DNA of 64,000 nucleotides from Panagrolaimus kolymaensis (GCA_028622995.1 JAJQJQ010000023.1:1302001-1366000); one strand, 5' to 3'. Shown: positions 23,029 through 35,593, counted from the stretch's first letter. Program-made: numbers and translations. Notes: generated by a model not told the origin, from the sequence alone.

Positions 23029-24838
23029 TTATTCAATTGAAATTTTAACATAATGATCGAACATTCCTTTGATTTCATCACATGCAATGATTTTAGCCGA
23101 TCCGTCCTTGATTATTGTATTTTTCAAACACAAATATATTACATTCGAAGTCATGAACTTCAACTCTTTGAGAGATAAATCTTGGTGGTGGATACAAACA
23201 AAATAGGCAGTGCATTTTTTAAGTTTGAGCAAAAATCTTGAAAGTGCTTTTCGATCTTTGGATTTGAAATTTAAAACATTTGCAACATAAAGGTTTTCAA
23301 ACCATGCTTTGCAAAAGTCTGTAACACATAGAGTCAACGAGTGTTGAAAATATCCGGAATGAATTCCTTTGCTTATATCAAGACGGTAAACGATCGAAGT
23401 GGGATGTAAGGAGAACATCAACTTGCATGATTCGAAGAGCTTTTGAAGTACTGGCGCATTCGAAGAATTAAGCAAATACCGAATTAATGGTTTTGGTAAA
23501 TTAAAATTTTGTATAAATTTATTTTTGTTATTAAATTTTACGTTTGTGCTTTTCAAGAATTTGGGGAAATTTTTTGATTCAGGAACATACACTAAAAATT
23601 TTAATATATACTTTTGGTGAGATTCATGGCCTATGAGTAATATTTAGGGACTTGTAATTTTATAAAGTAATAACCACTTACAGTCGTGCTCTGCATAAAG
23701 TTTAAAATACGTTTCTTGCATCATTCCTCTTAATTTTTTTCCCAAATATGGAAGCTCGGATAAGAATTCCTCTTCATTTTTTATCTCAGATACATATGGT
23801 TTAGTAGTTATTTTGGTGACAGCCGCATTAAACGCAATATTAGCTCTTTCTAATGTTCCATACTTAACTTCTAAATAAATTAATTCCTCCCAGAAAGCTG
23901 TTCGAGATCCAAGAAAGCCGGATATGGTTGGAAGTTCTTTTAAAAGCTCATCACGCATTTCAAAATCATCCAAAAAAAGCTTCGAATATCTGACATATTG
24001 ATGTAAAAGCTCAACATATAACTGAAAAATAACCTTTTACATACTTTTAAATAAAGTAAATTTCTATATTAGACATACGGAATGCTGACCCCTATGCTTT
24101 TTTAACTGTTGAAAACAAAATTTCCATATTTTTTTATTTAAGCAATTCCATTTTAATCCAAGTAAATATTCAATATTGTCACAAACGCTTTCAGGATGAT
24201 CAATTTCTTCCAAGAATTCCAACCATTCGTCAATATTTGCTTCAGTTTCGTCAAGATTTTTTAGCTTTTTGTATAAATCTATTGATTTTTGATATTTTTG
24301 TAAAATACATTTTGATACGGGCTTTGCTAAAAAATGGTTTAAGCATCGATTGCTTGTGTTTAGTTAAGATACCTCCTATTTTTTGGAACATGTCAAAGCA
24401 CTTTTTTAAATTTTTATGTGGGAAAGTAAGAGAATTTTCTAAAAAATTAAGCGCCGTTTGAAAAAATCTTGGAGATAAGCATTGGTAGAAAATCTTGTTC
24501 ACTTCATCCCAATAAAGATGTTTTTTTCTTTGATATGTACGAATCTCATATTCAAAAATGTAAAAATGGGAATAACCTTTTATTCTATTAACTTCCATAG
24601 GATTATGATTGTGTTCAGAATAGTATCTGAAATTGTAATCGAAAATAAAACCATAAATTCAAAGAACGATTTACTTTATTAGCTCTTTCCAGTATACTGT
24701 TGGGAGAAGAAAATCATGATGAAAATTCCATAAAATCTCAAATTTTGTAGCGCCATCTTTTGCATTATCAAGTTTTTTAAGTAAGTCAGAGAAAAGTTTG
24801 CCATAAGTCGGAGAAAATTCTTCCCAAGGAATACCCAT
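23029..24838 (-). CDS. Helical protein, possibly HAT-repeat (PRPF39-like)
   Basis: Five exons on the minus strand (24675-24838, 24373-24626, 24079-24326, 23682-24021, 23029-23591) join in frame to 522 aa. The sequence is almost entirely helical and rich in Lys, Phe, Leu and Asn. Repeated W and aromatic blocks, such as TVYWKELIKYYSEH, EWLEFLEEIDHPE, KIWKFCFQQL and AFWEELIYLEVKYGTLERA, resemble half-a-TPR repeats of pre-mRNA processing proteins. The order recalls PRPF39, a U1 snRNP factor, but similarity is weak and I would not assign function. No signal peptide or membrane helix. It might also be a fast-evolving lineage-specific paralogue. Start chosen as the first Met of the 5'-most in-frame exon (MGIPWEEF). 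Confidence 0.72.
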
Positions 24839-25340
24839 AATGTCAATGAAATAAAGTACAAAGCTTAATCAAAAAAAGCGAGAAGAGTGTCATTGCAGAA
24901 ATAAACCAATAAATAAACCATCCAAAAATTTCTTGAAGCAACTTTGAGGACGATGTGGCATTTTTTTGTGTTGTTATGGATGGCGCGAGCAATGTGTTTT
25001 TTTTTACATTTTAGCCACCATTTTTACCAAATGTTTGAATATCAAGTTTTTTTAATGATAGCATACAAGAATTCTATTTAGAAGATGCAGAAAAGTAAAA
25101 CTAGGTTATACGATCTTGTAGAAGCTTTTTTAGCCATCCTTATAAAAATCAAAATGAAAATTCAAAAAATACACTCATTTTTATTTGTTACACGTTTTTT
25201 TAAACCAGTAAAATAACAGTAAAGTAAAATATTTGGGCAAGCAAACAGAAAACATACAAATTTTTACAATCAAAAAAAAACAAGAAAAACATCCAACAAC
25301 AAATTAGTAAACAGAACAAGTATAAACAAAAAAACAATTT
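24839..25340. other. Intergenic
   Basis: 502 bp AT-rich between two minus-strand genes; no supportable feature. Confidence 0.45.
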
Positions 25341-27296
25341 TTAGTCAGTTTTATTATGACCTACAGATGATTCTCGACGAGTAATAGCACAAATACGACG
25401 ATAAATTTCACGTCGAACCGGCGACGTAAATTTGTTTATCAATGAGAGAATAGTAAAAACAGCAAAGAAAAAGTTGTAACCCATTATAAGCGAAAAATTT
25501 GAGATCCAATCAAGACGACCATATGCTCCAAGTAAATCGAAAGACGTTATTCCAAGAGTTCTTGCAAGTACAGGTAAAGCTGAGGATAATAACAAAATTA
25601 ATGCACAATTTCCAATGATTCCTGTCATCGATGTTGAGCCCTTCTTTGGATGATATTTTGAAAGGAATGGAATTGAATATATACCAACAAACGAAGCAAT
25701 TGCGATGTACCTAAAAAGAGCATAATGTAAGATTATTGTCATCAAAAATGCTTAAACGTACATAATGATGATGGTTTCAACTATAGCACCAAGAATTCCA
25801 AAAGTATGCCTAGAACGAAGCTCAACATATTGAACATAAGCAGGTAAAGCTCGATAGCCAAACAGTAGTTGTAACGAATTGACAAGAACCATTGAAACAG
25901 ATAGAACCTAAAATCATTCAATAAATCAAAAATAGAAAAGAAACCTAAAAACATACAGTAAGCAAGAGTAATCCTAACATGATAACAGGATACTTCAACA
26001 GTTCAAAAGCATATAAAATTCTAGTAAAGGTTCGTCGAATAATTGAAAATTTAGGTGGAGTAATTAACTTGAGTTGTTTTATCGGTTGAAGAAGACTATC
26101 AGCATCACCACTACTTCCATCTAAAAATGATCCTCTTGTAAAACAACAACCATTGGAATCCACAAAACTTTTTGGTAAATTCAAATAACCATTTTTACGA
26201 CGATTTTGAGACCATTCTTCTAACTTTTGAACATCTTCGTTTTCTGTGGATGACATCGAATCGTTTGAATTTGATTTAGGAGTAATCAGCAAATTTGAAC
26301 AAACATCGAACATTCGAGAGAATCCAAGTGGAGTTGAAATAAGTAAAATACATACACCAATCATAGAAACAAGAGAATATACAAGCGGAATGGAATAATT
26401 GAATAACGAAAATGTGAAGGTTGATTGATAAAATGAATAGATAACTTCTGCAAGAACAACGAAGAGCACCAGAACAAGGAAGCAAACGATCGTTGTTTCA
26501 ACAAATCGGGCTCGAAAAGTTTTAGTTTGATGATGACCTTTTTGATTGAACGAAAGACCTTGAGATTCTAGGAAGAAATAAGCGAACGGAAGGAGAAAGA
26601 ATAAAGCAAGATTTGAAAGCGTGAAAATATAAGTCCACATTGAATTGATTAGCGACCAATTGAGCCATTTTAGATAATAATTATCAGGATAAAGTTGAAG
26701 AACTTCTGATCCCAAAATTGAAAATGGTAGCAAAGTTACAGCTCCAATTGAAGTTGCTAATGAACACGAACACATCCAAATCCTAAAACATGACATTGAG
26801 ATGTGAAGAAAAAAAATTGTAAACTTACGAAATTCTATAAACCAAAAAGTCCTCATCTCCAGCATAAAGTTCATCATTATCAGGTTTTGTTTTGAGATAT
26901 CGAATTATCCAAAAGCTCATAAGGTAAATAATTAAAAATAACAGTAATATAATCTGAAAAAGTACCAATGAGTAAATTAAAACAAAATCAAAGAAAAATA
27001 AAACTTACGATATGTTTTCGAACAAAACTATGAAATTCTGTTTCTTCGAAATCTATTGAATCATCGACCTGGAAGGTTCTTGCATTGCTTGTTTCAAATT
27101 CTGATGGATCAGAAAATGTTGAAGATATAAAGTTCCACAAATAATCCACTGTTTCTGGACCCTGAAACCAGACAAAATGTGAAAATTCCATAAAATGATC
27201 TTTCATTTGGCAGTAAGGAAAATAAAGAGGTAGCAGCAAATCGGAAGACAAACAATGGTATGACAAAAAATGTTGACGCAAAAAAACACGTTGCAA
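25341..27296 (-). CDS. LMBR1-family multipass membrane protein
   Basis: Exons on the minus strand: first exon with low end at 27009, then 26829-26953, 25957-26782, 25762-25907, 25341-25710. Starts at 27296 or 27206 are both open (584 or 554 aa). An acceptor-like TTTCAG at 27163 also leaves room for an unseen upstream exon, so the N-terminus is unsure. Multiple hydrophobic helices (about nine) and family blocks SCSLATSIGAVTLLPFSILGS, YYLKWLNWSLINSMW and LPFAYFFLESQGLS match LMBR1/LMBR1L, the lipocalin-receptor-like limb-region family. A soluble loop of about 100 residues (Ser/Asp rich) separates the middle helices. Plasma or endosomal membrane location is expected; molecular function in nematodes is not settled. 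Confidence 0.88.
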
Positions 27297-28793
27297 AACA
27301 ATAGAGCTTATTAAATTTTTTCTTTCTTTAACTTTTAAGTAAGCATTTCATTAATTCCATGGCGGATGTAAAAAAAGTTTAAACAGATGGTGGCGGTGGA
27401 AATGAAATGTGGTGAACGGGAAGGTTTATATTTCGTTTTTCAGCTAATAAAAATGAGAAGAAAAACGATGAGGAAGTTCAAATTCAATATTGGCAACCGA
27501 CCGACACTTGGAAGTCTACAAATTACATACATTCTTTTAGCAAAGTAAGAAAGCAAACATTTGCTTATTGAGGAAAAAAACACCATTAAATGGAGTGGTC
27601 GTCGCGGTAAGAACGGCAAAAGGAATCAATGCAAAGTTTTTGAAAGAGATGGAGAAATAAAAAGGAAGCGTTCAATACTGGATTGAAAAGCAACGAAAAA
27701 AAGCTCAATGGGTTGGTTTAGTTATGCCTCTCATAAAGTGGCTTTAAAAATAATAAAAAGGTATTTGGAAAAAAAAGTATTAGTGTCAAGAAAATGTCAA
27801 AGGAAACTTTTTTACTTCTAATAAAAATCAAGGCACAAAGGTCACTTTTTAATTGCAATATCAAATAAAACAAAAAAGGGTAAATAAATGTTCAGCTGAT
27901 TGAGAGAAAAAAACATTTTTAGCTTTGCGTATACTCAAACAAAGAAACCCATCACGGATTTCGAAGAATTTTTGCGCGAAAGAAAAAGCAAACGTTCGAA
28001 CGTTCGTTTCATTGTGGTCAAAAAAAGAAAATCCATAAAAAGGGCGACATTCCACGAATAATTACGTGATCTTGATTTTTTTACATAAAAAAAGTGAAAA
28101 AAAAAACTCAATTTGTTTACACAAATGAAAAAAGTTCGATGATGCATTCAAAAAATATTTTAACTATATAAACCTGTACTTTGTAATGATACTCATTTAA
28201 AAAAATAGGAAAACAATTAAAAAATCAACAGTTATTTTTGTCAAACATATTTTTTACGCCTAATTTAAACTTAGCAAGAGAAAAAGAAAAACAGTTTGAT
28301 GAAAAAGAGGGATCCAATTTTAAAGACTTTGACCTTTATCGTTTCCGTTTTTAAAACAAAAAAACGTGGGTTTGCTTGTGGCAACAAAAATAAAATATGA
28401 GGAGAAAAAATCAAAGTCTTAAAAAAAAATCCTGACAGCAACAGCTTGGTAAGCAAAGAAACAAATAAATAAAAAAGAGAAGGAAAAAATAAACTTCAAT
28501 GGAGGGTCACGAGAATATGATACGTAAGATAGCAACAACAACAAAAAAGAAAGAACGAAGGAAGCAATCGAGGAAGGTACATGTTAAATTTATATTGTTT
28601 GCAAATATAATAAAATTATTGTAAAAATGTAACAACTTTTTTTTGAAGCAATGGAAAGTTTTGAAACATGGAAGAAAAATTTCGAAATGCTCAAGAAATT
28701 TTTGATTGAACGTATGTACTTGACTTCGGATCGCTTTGAGACTTTTAACTACTGTAATTGAAAATGTATGTAATAGCGGTTTTAGGAATTTTA
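27297..28793. other. Intergenic between LMBR1-like gene and Helitron 2
   Basis: About 1.5 kb, AT-rich with many poly-A runs. A slightly GC-richer patch at 27590-27640 has no open exon with splice signals. Nothing else seen. Confidence 0.45.
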
Positions 28794-28802
28794 CAAGAGC
28801 TT

Positions 28803-28824
28803 TGGGGCCCACCTGCGGTGGTCC
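28803..28824 (-). repeat. Helitron 2 3'-terminal hairpin
   Basis: Minus strand GGGACCACC, loop GCA, GGTGGGCCC: eight pairs with one A-G mismatch. It is followed by six nt and CTTG. The tandem units have a hairpin of the same shape, with the mismatch in the same relative place but different stem bases. Confidence 0.7.
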
Positions 28825-29373
28825 CTCATTATTTTTTGCATGGGCAAAAATAAACACTTTTAGAAACATACATAACATTTTCGCCTACAAAATACAACGT
28901 TGGTTGAGTTATGTTTATTCTCGAGAAGGGTTTTGGTTAATAAGAGAGGAAATATGTTTTATGAAAATGTAGAGATAAAATTTGGGAAATTTGATTTATT
29001 ATAATAGTAAAATTCCTACTAAGATACTTAGAAACAAAGATACTAAGGCTAAGGTTCATGTCGTTGCGCGTTTAAACATTTAAAAAAAAAATCTTTATTT
29101 TCATAAAACAATACAAATAAATTTACATCAGACACAATCAAACATCAAATATAAAATTGCAATAAACAATAAAAATGCTGGATATTAGTTTGTCAAAAAA
29201 ACAAATTTGACAGTAAGCCCTCTAACCTCGTCACGGTTTCCAGCTTCAAGAGGGTTATTGATTTTTGTTGACGGGGAAACAATGCTTCATAAAGAGCAAA
29301 ACAAACCCGCTTTAACATTTGATCGTTTTCATTTGAAAATAAAAACAACTTTAACTTTTGCACAACTTGAAAC

Positions 29374-32300
29374 TTAAACTTCTTCTTCATCACCTTGATG
29401 CGTTTCTTCCCAAAATGCATTAAATTCTTCTTGGTTTTGTTCAAAATCATTCAAATTATTCCAATCTTCATTATAATCTTCTTCCGCAGGTAAACCCGCA
29501 TTAATGCCTCGTAAGACTTCATTGTCATCATTTTCATATTCAATAATGCCTTGTTCTTCAACTTCCATGATTTCTTGAGCATGCCAATTTGGATTTAAAC
29601 CTTCAATTGTTGGACCATCCGGTTGCATAACTGCAAGAGGATTTTCGTTCAACAATTCACTATAAACAATATTTCGTGAACAATTTACATCATCAGCATG
29701 TAACTTAATTTGAAGGCGATCCCAAGCACGTGTGCGAGAAACAGCTACATACACATGACCGTGAGTGAAAATTCCTCGGCTGATATCGATTCCAATTTGA
29801 TCGAACGTTTGTCCTTGAGCTTTATTAATAGTCATTGCGAATGCTGGTCTTACTGGAAACTGATTTCTGTAAACTGTAAAAATGCTTGAATCATCGAGAA
29901 GAGTAATCCTTGGAATCATTACAATATTATCGTCATTATTTGTGCTTCTATTAAAAAGTTTTTCAGCAATAATAATATTGCGTTCTAACTTTTTAATTAA
30001 AAGCCTTGTTCCATTGCATAATCCTTCACGAATATTCAAATTTCTCATTAGCATAACAATTGTATTTTCTCGTAAACGCAACTTATAAGCGGGGAATCCG
30101 CTTGGCTTAAACGATTCAAAATGTTCAGGAACATATTCCATTGCATTTCCATCGCCATTAACATTTTCAATTCGGTCAACTGCTGTGTAAACTTTTTCTG
30201 TATTCTCATCAAGCAAATTAATAATTTCTTCATTATATGCATCAACTTCACAATTAACCGTTGAAAGAATTGCTCTTGAAGAAAATGTATCATAATCTTT
30301 ATCGGCAATAATATCTGCGAAAACTTTTTCAACTAAATTTGCATCAGTTGAACATTCTTCTGGAATTGGAACTTTTCCATTTTCATCATTTGCGCTTCCA
30401 TCTCCAATGCTTAAAATTGTTTCAGCGAAACCATCACCACTATTGTCAGCTCTTTCGTTTCTAATTAAAGTAGAATAATTAGAAGCAAAATGATGCCAAA
30501 GTGGACTTGATTTAATACTACTTCGAACAATATCGTTTCTTGTACCATTTTTAACAACTGGTCCCAATTGTCGGAAATCGCCACCTAGAACCATGACTTT
30601 TCCTCCAAATGGAAGGTTATTATTCATAATTTCTCTTAATTTTTCATCAATTACTTCTAATGCTCTTCGAGGAGCCATTGGAGTTTCATCAAAAATGAAA
30701 ACATCAACATCTTTTAAATCTTTTGCAAGCGAATCCAAAGGTGAAATGCCTGAATTACTATCATCTTCGAAAGGAAAATCGAGCTTAAAGACATTATGAA
30801 CGGTACGTCCAGTTTCATACAATGAAGCAGCAATGCCACTCCATGCCATAACAATAATCTTTTTACCTTTACCGATTAAAGTGGAAAATAAACAATTAAA
30901 AAGATAAGTCTTTCCTGAACCTCCTGGACCATCAATGTAAAAACATGCGGCAGAATTATCAGGATTTTCAACTCGACTAATAATCGCTTCATATCCATCT
31001 GCTTGTTCGGGATTCAAACTTGCCCGCATTTCATCGCCTCGAAGTCTATGAGCTGCAACATCAACCGAATCATTTTCAATTCCTCCAACAATTTCTGCAA
31101 CCATTTGAAGAATTGGATAATCTTCCAATGATCGTTCATTATTAATAATCATTCGCAACGTTTGCCTCCAAGCTAAAACTTCTGCTGCATCTCGATCACC
31201 TCGGTTACTTCGAAGAAGATCCTCAGTTAAATGACCGCGAAACTGATTCCATAGCCATAATGGAGCTTCAACATCACAATGTGCAACAATTCGTGCAAAT
31301 AATGAACGAAGTTGTCGAGGCAAATTGTGATAACTTCCTTCTTCCATTGCATCATAATACATTTGATCAGATTGAACTAATCCTCGGGCAACACATGCTT
31401 CTCGAAATGTTGGATGAATTACTTCAACATCAAATGGATCTCGACGTAAATCTTCATAATTTCTTGGTCCTTTTACAACCATTACTAATTTTCTCAAATG
31501 AAAAAGTTCTGTATTCTTTGGATTAACTGCATACATTCTTGGACATTTTGGTTTCGTAGTTTTACATCGAGGAGTCCATTTACGCAAATTAGGCTTCCAC
31601 GTAAAATGAACGCAAACTTGAGGATATGTCAAAGTTCTATTCATTCCATCAGGAAATTCTTCATTAAGCTTAAAAAATGCCATTAGCTTTGAATCACGCA
31701 ATGCTGCTTGAAGCATTTGTTCTTCCGTTGCATCTTCAGCCATTGTAATTGCTTGTTGTTCAGGCAAATGAATAGCTAATCTTTCAACCGATTCACTCAA
31801 ATAATGCATATCGAATTTTCTGAGACGCCAATATGCTTCATGAGCGCTCAAATAACGTGCATCAACAAAGGCTTTAATTTCATCATAATTTATCTGACCT
31901 TCTCGAATTTCAATTGCCATTTTATCAGGACCTTTAAAAAGATACTTAAAAAGATAGTTTACTGTGCGCGGGCTACCAACAATTTCAATATTGATATGAC
32001 ATTGGAATCTTTTCAATAAATATGCATTGTAAGGAACAATCGATCTATTATCAATAACAAAAGGTTGACCTTTAAACCGTATTGTTGCTGTTCTTTCATC
32101 ATTTCTTCTTCGATAACGTGGATAAGAATTTTCATCCAAAAACGTTTCATCACAAAATGCTTTTGGAAAACCTCTTTTACATTTACCATCTTGCATACAC
32201 ATAGCATTTGGATCATATTCACCACATGGCCTGTGAGTCATATTTTTTACAACTAAATCATAAAGTTCTTTATCTTCGTTTTCATTTGGAAGTTCAGCAG

Positions 32301-34728
32301 AAATAAATTTATTAATTTTTTCTGGATCATCCCAACCTTCTTCAGTCCACCATAAGCTATGAATGTGGGGTAAACCACGCTTTTGAAATTCAACGACATA
32401 AATATAAGCTTTTACCTTACCCATAAGCTTATCTTTCATTTCTTTAACAAATCCTTTTACTTGATAATTAAAAACTATATCAACTAAATCAGGTCGATCG
32501 TAAGCTTTTTGATTCTCAAATAAATTTCTTATAATGTCTGGGTTTTCTGGATTACACGTCATTGTAATAAACAAATCGGGTAATCCAAACTTCTGTGACA
32601 TTGCCATAGCATCATGCATAAACTCTGCTTGACTTCGCGGTCCCATAGTATAACTTGATGGTAAAATAAACTTTTTTCCTGGTTGCACTCCATTAGCCTC
32701 TGCCATAGTACGTAAAAAATCCGTTAAACCGGCATAACTTTCAACTCGATAATGTCTCTGATGTGTTCGATGAAATTGCATTCGACCATTATCGACAATA
32801 CTAAACGACCAACATAAATATTTACTTAACAATTTCCCTCCATGAAGGATAGGATTGAATGGCTCATTATCATGCTCAGGTCTCCAAGCTAACTTAAATA
32901 ATGCATATTGTAACGCAGTCATTTTTGTTCCAACCGGATTATCTGGATTTTTAACTTTATTAAAATGCCAAAAATCTCCAGTTCCATATGGATTGAATAA
33001 AACGAACGTTAACGGTTCAACATGTTCAGTATGCTTTCTAATTCTTTGTTCCAATGGTCTTTCATTTGGATTGCATTTACGTTGAACAAAAACATCATTC
33101 CAAGGAATGTCACCATTTTCATCGCAAACATAAATAGCTGCAACTTCATTGGCTCTTGGAAAAGCATGAGGATCGCTCGTATTGTTAGTCGTTTTTTTAA
33201 AAACAATTTTACAAACTTTAGGCTGACGACCTTCTTCTTCAGCTCTTTCATTTTCTTCATTTTCATATTCGTGCAACATTCGATAAATTTCTGCATATTT
33301 ATTTACATTTGAAATTAAATCATGCAAAAATCGAAACATTTCTCTGTCACAACTCGCAGCAAATGGTGCTTGACAACGATATTCAATTGCATCATCGGTT
33401 TCAATAATCCATAGTTGACCGTATGCTGGATTTTGTCCTTGCATAGTTTCCGTATATCTTGGTAGTTTATGCATTACTTCTCCATGAACTCGATAATTAA
33501 AAACTCCAGGTAATTGTCTTACTTGACCTACTGTATAGGCAAAGCTCATGCTTGTATTATACTTATTAATGTTTGAATGTAATTCCTTCCATTCTGTACC
33601 TTCTTCTCTTTTTAATAACTTTTTTAAAGGTTCAGGGAAATTTGGTTCAATTGTAACTTTAACTTTTCCTTTATTGCAACAACTGTCATAAGTTCCATCA
33701 CTACTTCTTGCTTCAGCAGCAAAATGCATTGCTTTACAAAATGTGCATTCAACATTCATATCTCCTAAACTAAAGATATCAACATTCTGAGCATTAGCAC
33801 CACGAAATTCCATTTCTGGATTTTCTTGACGCATTCTGTAATTATGTCTCATATTTTCAAGTCTTTCATTTCTTTGCTCTTCATTTTCATTTTCTCGAGC
33901 ATTATTATGCTGAACACCATCAGCTTCTAAGCGTTGATCTCTTTGTTCTTCATTTTCATTTCCACGACGTATTGCTTCTGCAACTCTTTGAGATTCTAAT
34001 CTCCTTTCTCTTTCATGATTACTTTCCATTTCATTTCTATTTTGCCTCAATTCTCGCATTTCTTGAAGCCTTTGTGCACGTTGTGCTGCAGTTTGTGCTT
34101 CTCTTGCTTGACGACGTTGTTCACGAAGCCTTTCAGCTTCATTTAAACGCTCACGATTTGTTTGTCTTTGTCTTGTCCATTTAGTTCTTAATGCTTGAGT
34201 GTTTCTTAAATGTTTTCTTCTATAATATTGTTCATATGTTTCCTCAAGTTCAGCAGCCAACTGAACTTCTTCATTAGGAATAAGTTCTTGGGCGTCGAGT
34301 TCATTTACTTCGATCATTGCTCCCATTAAAACTGGTTCATTTTCGGAGTCAATTTCCATGGGTTCAGTTGGTAAATTGCCCGCTTCATTAACTTCATATG
34401 CAGTCACACTTTCGCCACTATGGATAGTAAGATTACCATCATCATTAACATTTAAAAGGATATCAACATCATTATTATTTACAATGTTAAACCTTGTTAC
34501 CGCAGGACTTTGAGCTTCGCAAACATTAACCCCGATAGTAGCAGAGCCACCATCAGGAGGTGCCCGAAGGCCGCAAACATTAACTCCAACAGTAGCAAAG
34601 CCACTATCAGAGGGTGCCCGAAGGCCGCAAACATTAACTCCAACAGTAGCAAAGCCACTATCAGAGGTTGCCCGAAGGCCGCAAACATTATCACCAACAG
34701 CAGCAGACCCACTGTCGGCGAAAGACAT
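29374..34728 (-). CDS. Helitron Rep/PIF1-type helicase (Helitron 2)
   Basis: Single-exon intact frame; starting at the Met in MSFADSG it gives 1784 aa (the frame stays open to 34818, adding 30 hydrophobic residues). The N-terminus carries four 18-residue repeats (SDSGFATVGVNVCGLRAP type), then an Arg/Glu-rich coiled coil (about 180-330). Rep domain: HUH motif LPHIHSLWW (His788 and His790) and tyrosine pair in YLFKYLFKG (Tyr925 and Tyr929). Helicase: Walker A GPGGSGKT at 1267-1274, FDETPMAPR, LGGDFRQLGPV, KAQGQTFDQIG and YVAVSRTR. An acidic tail of about 80 residues follows. All catalytic motifs are intact. The gene lies within the element whose 5' end adjoins the tandem array and probably supplies the transposase for those units. 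Confidence 0.95.
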   Translation of the reverse strand: MSFADSGSAAVGDNVCGLRATSDSGFATVGVNVCGLRAPSDSGFATVGVNVCGLRAPPDGGSATIGVNVCEAQSPAVTRFNIVNNNDVDILLNVNDDGNLTIHSGESVTAYEVNEAGNLPTEPMEIDSENEPVLMGAMIEVNELDAQELIPNEEVQLAAELEETYEQYYRRKHLRNTQALRTKWTRQRQTNRERLNEAERLREQRRQAREAQTAAQRAQRLQEMRELRQNRNEMESNHERERRLESQRVAEAIRRGNENEEQRDQRLEADGVQHNNARENENEEQRNERLENMRHNYRMRQENPEMEFRGANAQNVDIFSLGDMNVECTFCKAMHFAAEARSSDGTYDSCCNKGKVKVTIEPNFPEPLKKLLKREEGTEWKELHSNINKYNTSMSFAYTVGQVRQLPGVFNYRVHGEVMHKLPRYTETMQGQNPAYGQLWIIETDDAIEYRCQAPFAASCDREMFRFLHDLISNVNKYAEIYRMLHEYENEENERAEEEGRQPKVCKIVFKKTTNNTSDPHAFPRANEVAAIYVCDENGDIPWNDVFVQRKCNPNERPLEQRIRKHTEHVEPLTFVLFNPYGTGDFWHFNKVKNPDNPVGTKMTALQYALFKLAWRPEHDNEPFNPILHGGKLLSKYLCWSFSIVDNGRMQFHRTHQRHYRVESYAGLTDFLRTMAEANGVQPGKKFILPSSYTMGPRSQAEFMHDAMAMSQKFGLPDLFITMTCNPENPDIIRNLFENQKAYDRPDLVDIVFNYQVKGFVKEMKDKLMGKVKAYIYVVEFQKRGLPHIHSLWWTEEGWDDPEKINKFISAELPNENEDKELYDLVVKNMTHRPCGEYDPNAMCMQDGKCKRGFPKAFCDETFLDENSYPRYRRRNDERTATIRFKGQPFVIDNRSIVPYNAYLLKRFQCHINIEIVGSPRTVNYLFKYLFKGPDKMAIEIREGQINYDEIKAFVDARYLSAHEAYWRLRKFDMHYLSESVERLAIHLPEQQAITMAEDATEEQMLQAALRDSKLMAFFKLNEEFPDGMNRTLTYPQVCVHFTWKPNLRKWTPRCKTTKPKCPRMYAVNPKNTELFHLRKLVMVVKGPRNYEDLRRDPFDVEVIHPTFREACVARGLVQSDQMYYDAMEEGSYHNLPRQLRSLFARIVAHCDVEAPLWLWNQFRGHLTEDLLRSNRGDRDAAEVLAWRQTLRMIINNERSLEDYPILQMVAEIVGGIENDSVDVAAHRLRGDEMRASLNPEQADGYEAIISRVENPDNSAACFYIDGPGGSGKTYLFNCLFSTLIGKGKKIIVMAWSGIAASLYETGRTVHNVFKLDFPFEDDSNSGISPLDSLAKDLKDVDVFIFDETPMAPRRALEVIDEKLREIMNNNLPFGGKVMVLGGDFRQLGPVVKNGTRNDIVRSSIKSSPLWHHFASNYSTLIRNERADNSGDGFAETILSIGDGSANDENGKVPIPEECSTDANLVEKVFADIIADKDYDTFSSRAILSTVNCEVDAYNEEIINLLDENTEKVYTAVDRIENVNGDGNAMEYVPEHFESFKPSGFPAYKLRLRENTIVMLMRNLNIREGLCNGTRLLIKKLERNIIIAEKLFNRSTNNDDNIVMIPRITLLDDSSIFTVYRNQFPVRPAFAMTINKAQGQTFDQIGIDISRGIFTHGHVYVAVSRTRAWDRLQIKLHADDVNCSRNIVYSELLNENPLAVMQPDGPTIEGLNPNWHAQEIMEVEEQGIIEYENDDNEVLRGINAGLPAEEDYNEDWNNLNDFEQNQEEFNAFWEETHQGDEEEV
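34513..34728 (-). repeat. 54-bp coding minisatellite in the Helitron 2 N-terminus
   Basis: Four tandem copies of a 54-bp unit encode the 18-aa repeat; the middle copies are nearly identical at DNA level and the outer ones diverged. The unit is a multiple of three, so copy number can change without breaking the frame. Confidence 0.85.
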
Positions 34729-35593
34729 CGCAGAAAAAAAAAACACCGCAATAAAAAACACGATCACGTTATAAAAAAAAAGATGCGTATAAGCAATAGC
34801 AAAAGCAGAATCAATCAATTCGATATGAGCAGCCGACTGTGCAGTAGGCCGAAAAAAGTATAGACTGATTCAAAACAAAAAAATCATGCTAAACAATTTC
34901 GTTTTTTCAAGCATTCTTCTGGGGAATGTTTCTGAAAAGGGTGAATCTGAAGTGTTTCTTTGAGCCGTTTCATGCAATAAAATTATAGGATTTACGCGCC
35001 ATTTTTGCGTGGTTCATTCGAAGCTTTAAAAAAACAACTGTAACAATAAAAATGAGACATAACTGGTAAAGCCGAATGTTTGAAACATCTTTATTTTGCA
35101 ATGGCATCTTTTTTCCTTTAAATCAGAAAATACTGATTTCAAAAAAACCGATAACATTTCTTCAAATTTCTTAAACAAAAATTAGGGTTAACGTCGTCAT
35201 TTTCGGTACAACATTTAATCATTATTTAATAAACATTAAAAAACTTTATTCAATTAATACATTTATCTTCATAATTATGGATGCATCGCATCATGGCTTA
35301 CATACACTCTTTCATTAGCAATAAAATTCATTAAAACATCTTCCATTTCCAAAAACAAACAAACGAAAATCGGCTTCCCTTTCAACAATCACAAAGAAAA
35401 ACATTCGCGTCGAGACATTTAAATATTATTTAAATTTAAAACATTCATAACTAATTTTTAAAAACATGTCCGGGACTTAAAATTTACATATTCAGAATCT
35501 CCATAAAAAACTACATAGGACTGGTCAAACACATAACAAATCGAGCATAAACGACTTCACCACAGACATACATTCTCGCTTTATATAGGTAGA

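Larger units (their letters stand above)
28794..35593 (-). mobile_element. Helitron 2, autonomous copy (6.8 kb)
   Basis: On the minus strand the element starts with TCTACC (35593-35588), directly after the CTTG end of the neighbouring unit, carries the transposase (29374-34728), and ends with a GC-rich hairpin (28803-28824) then CTTG at 28797-28794; the next host base is T. The end CTTG differs from the usual CTRR, but the same terminus recurs in the four adjoining units, which supports it. The first about 250 bp of the element resemble the 5' ends of those units. Confidence 0.75.

Noticed and set aside
34510..34863. Plus-strand frame with ANINSNSSKATIRGCPKA repeats
   Set aside because: It is the antisense shadow of the 54-bp coding minisatellite in the Helitron 2 transposase.
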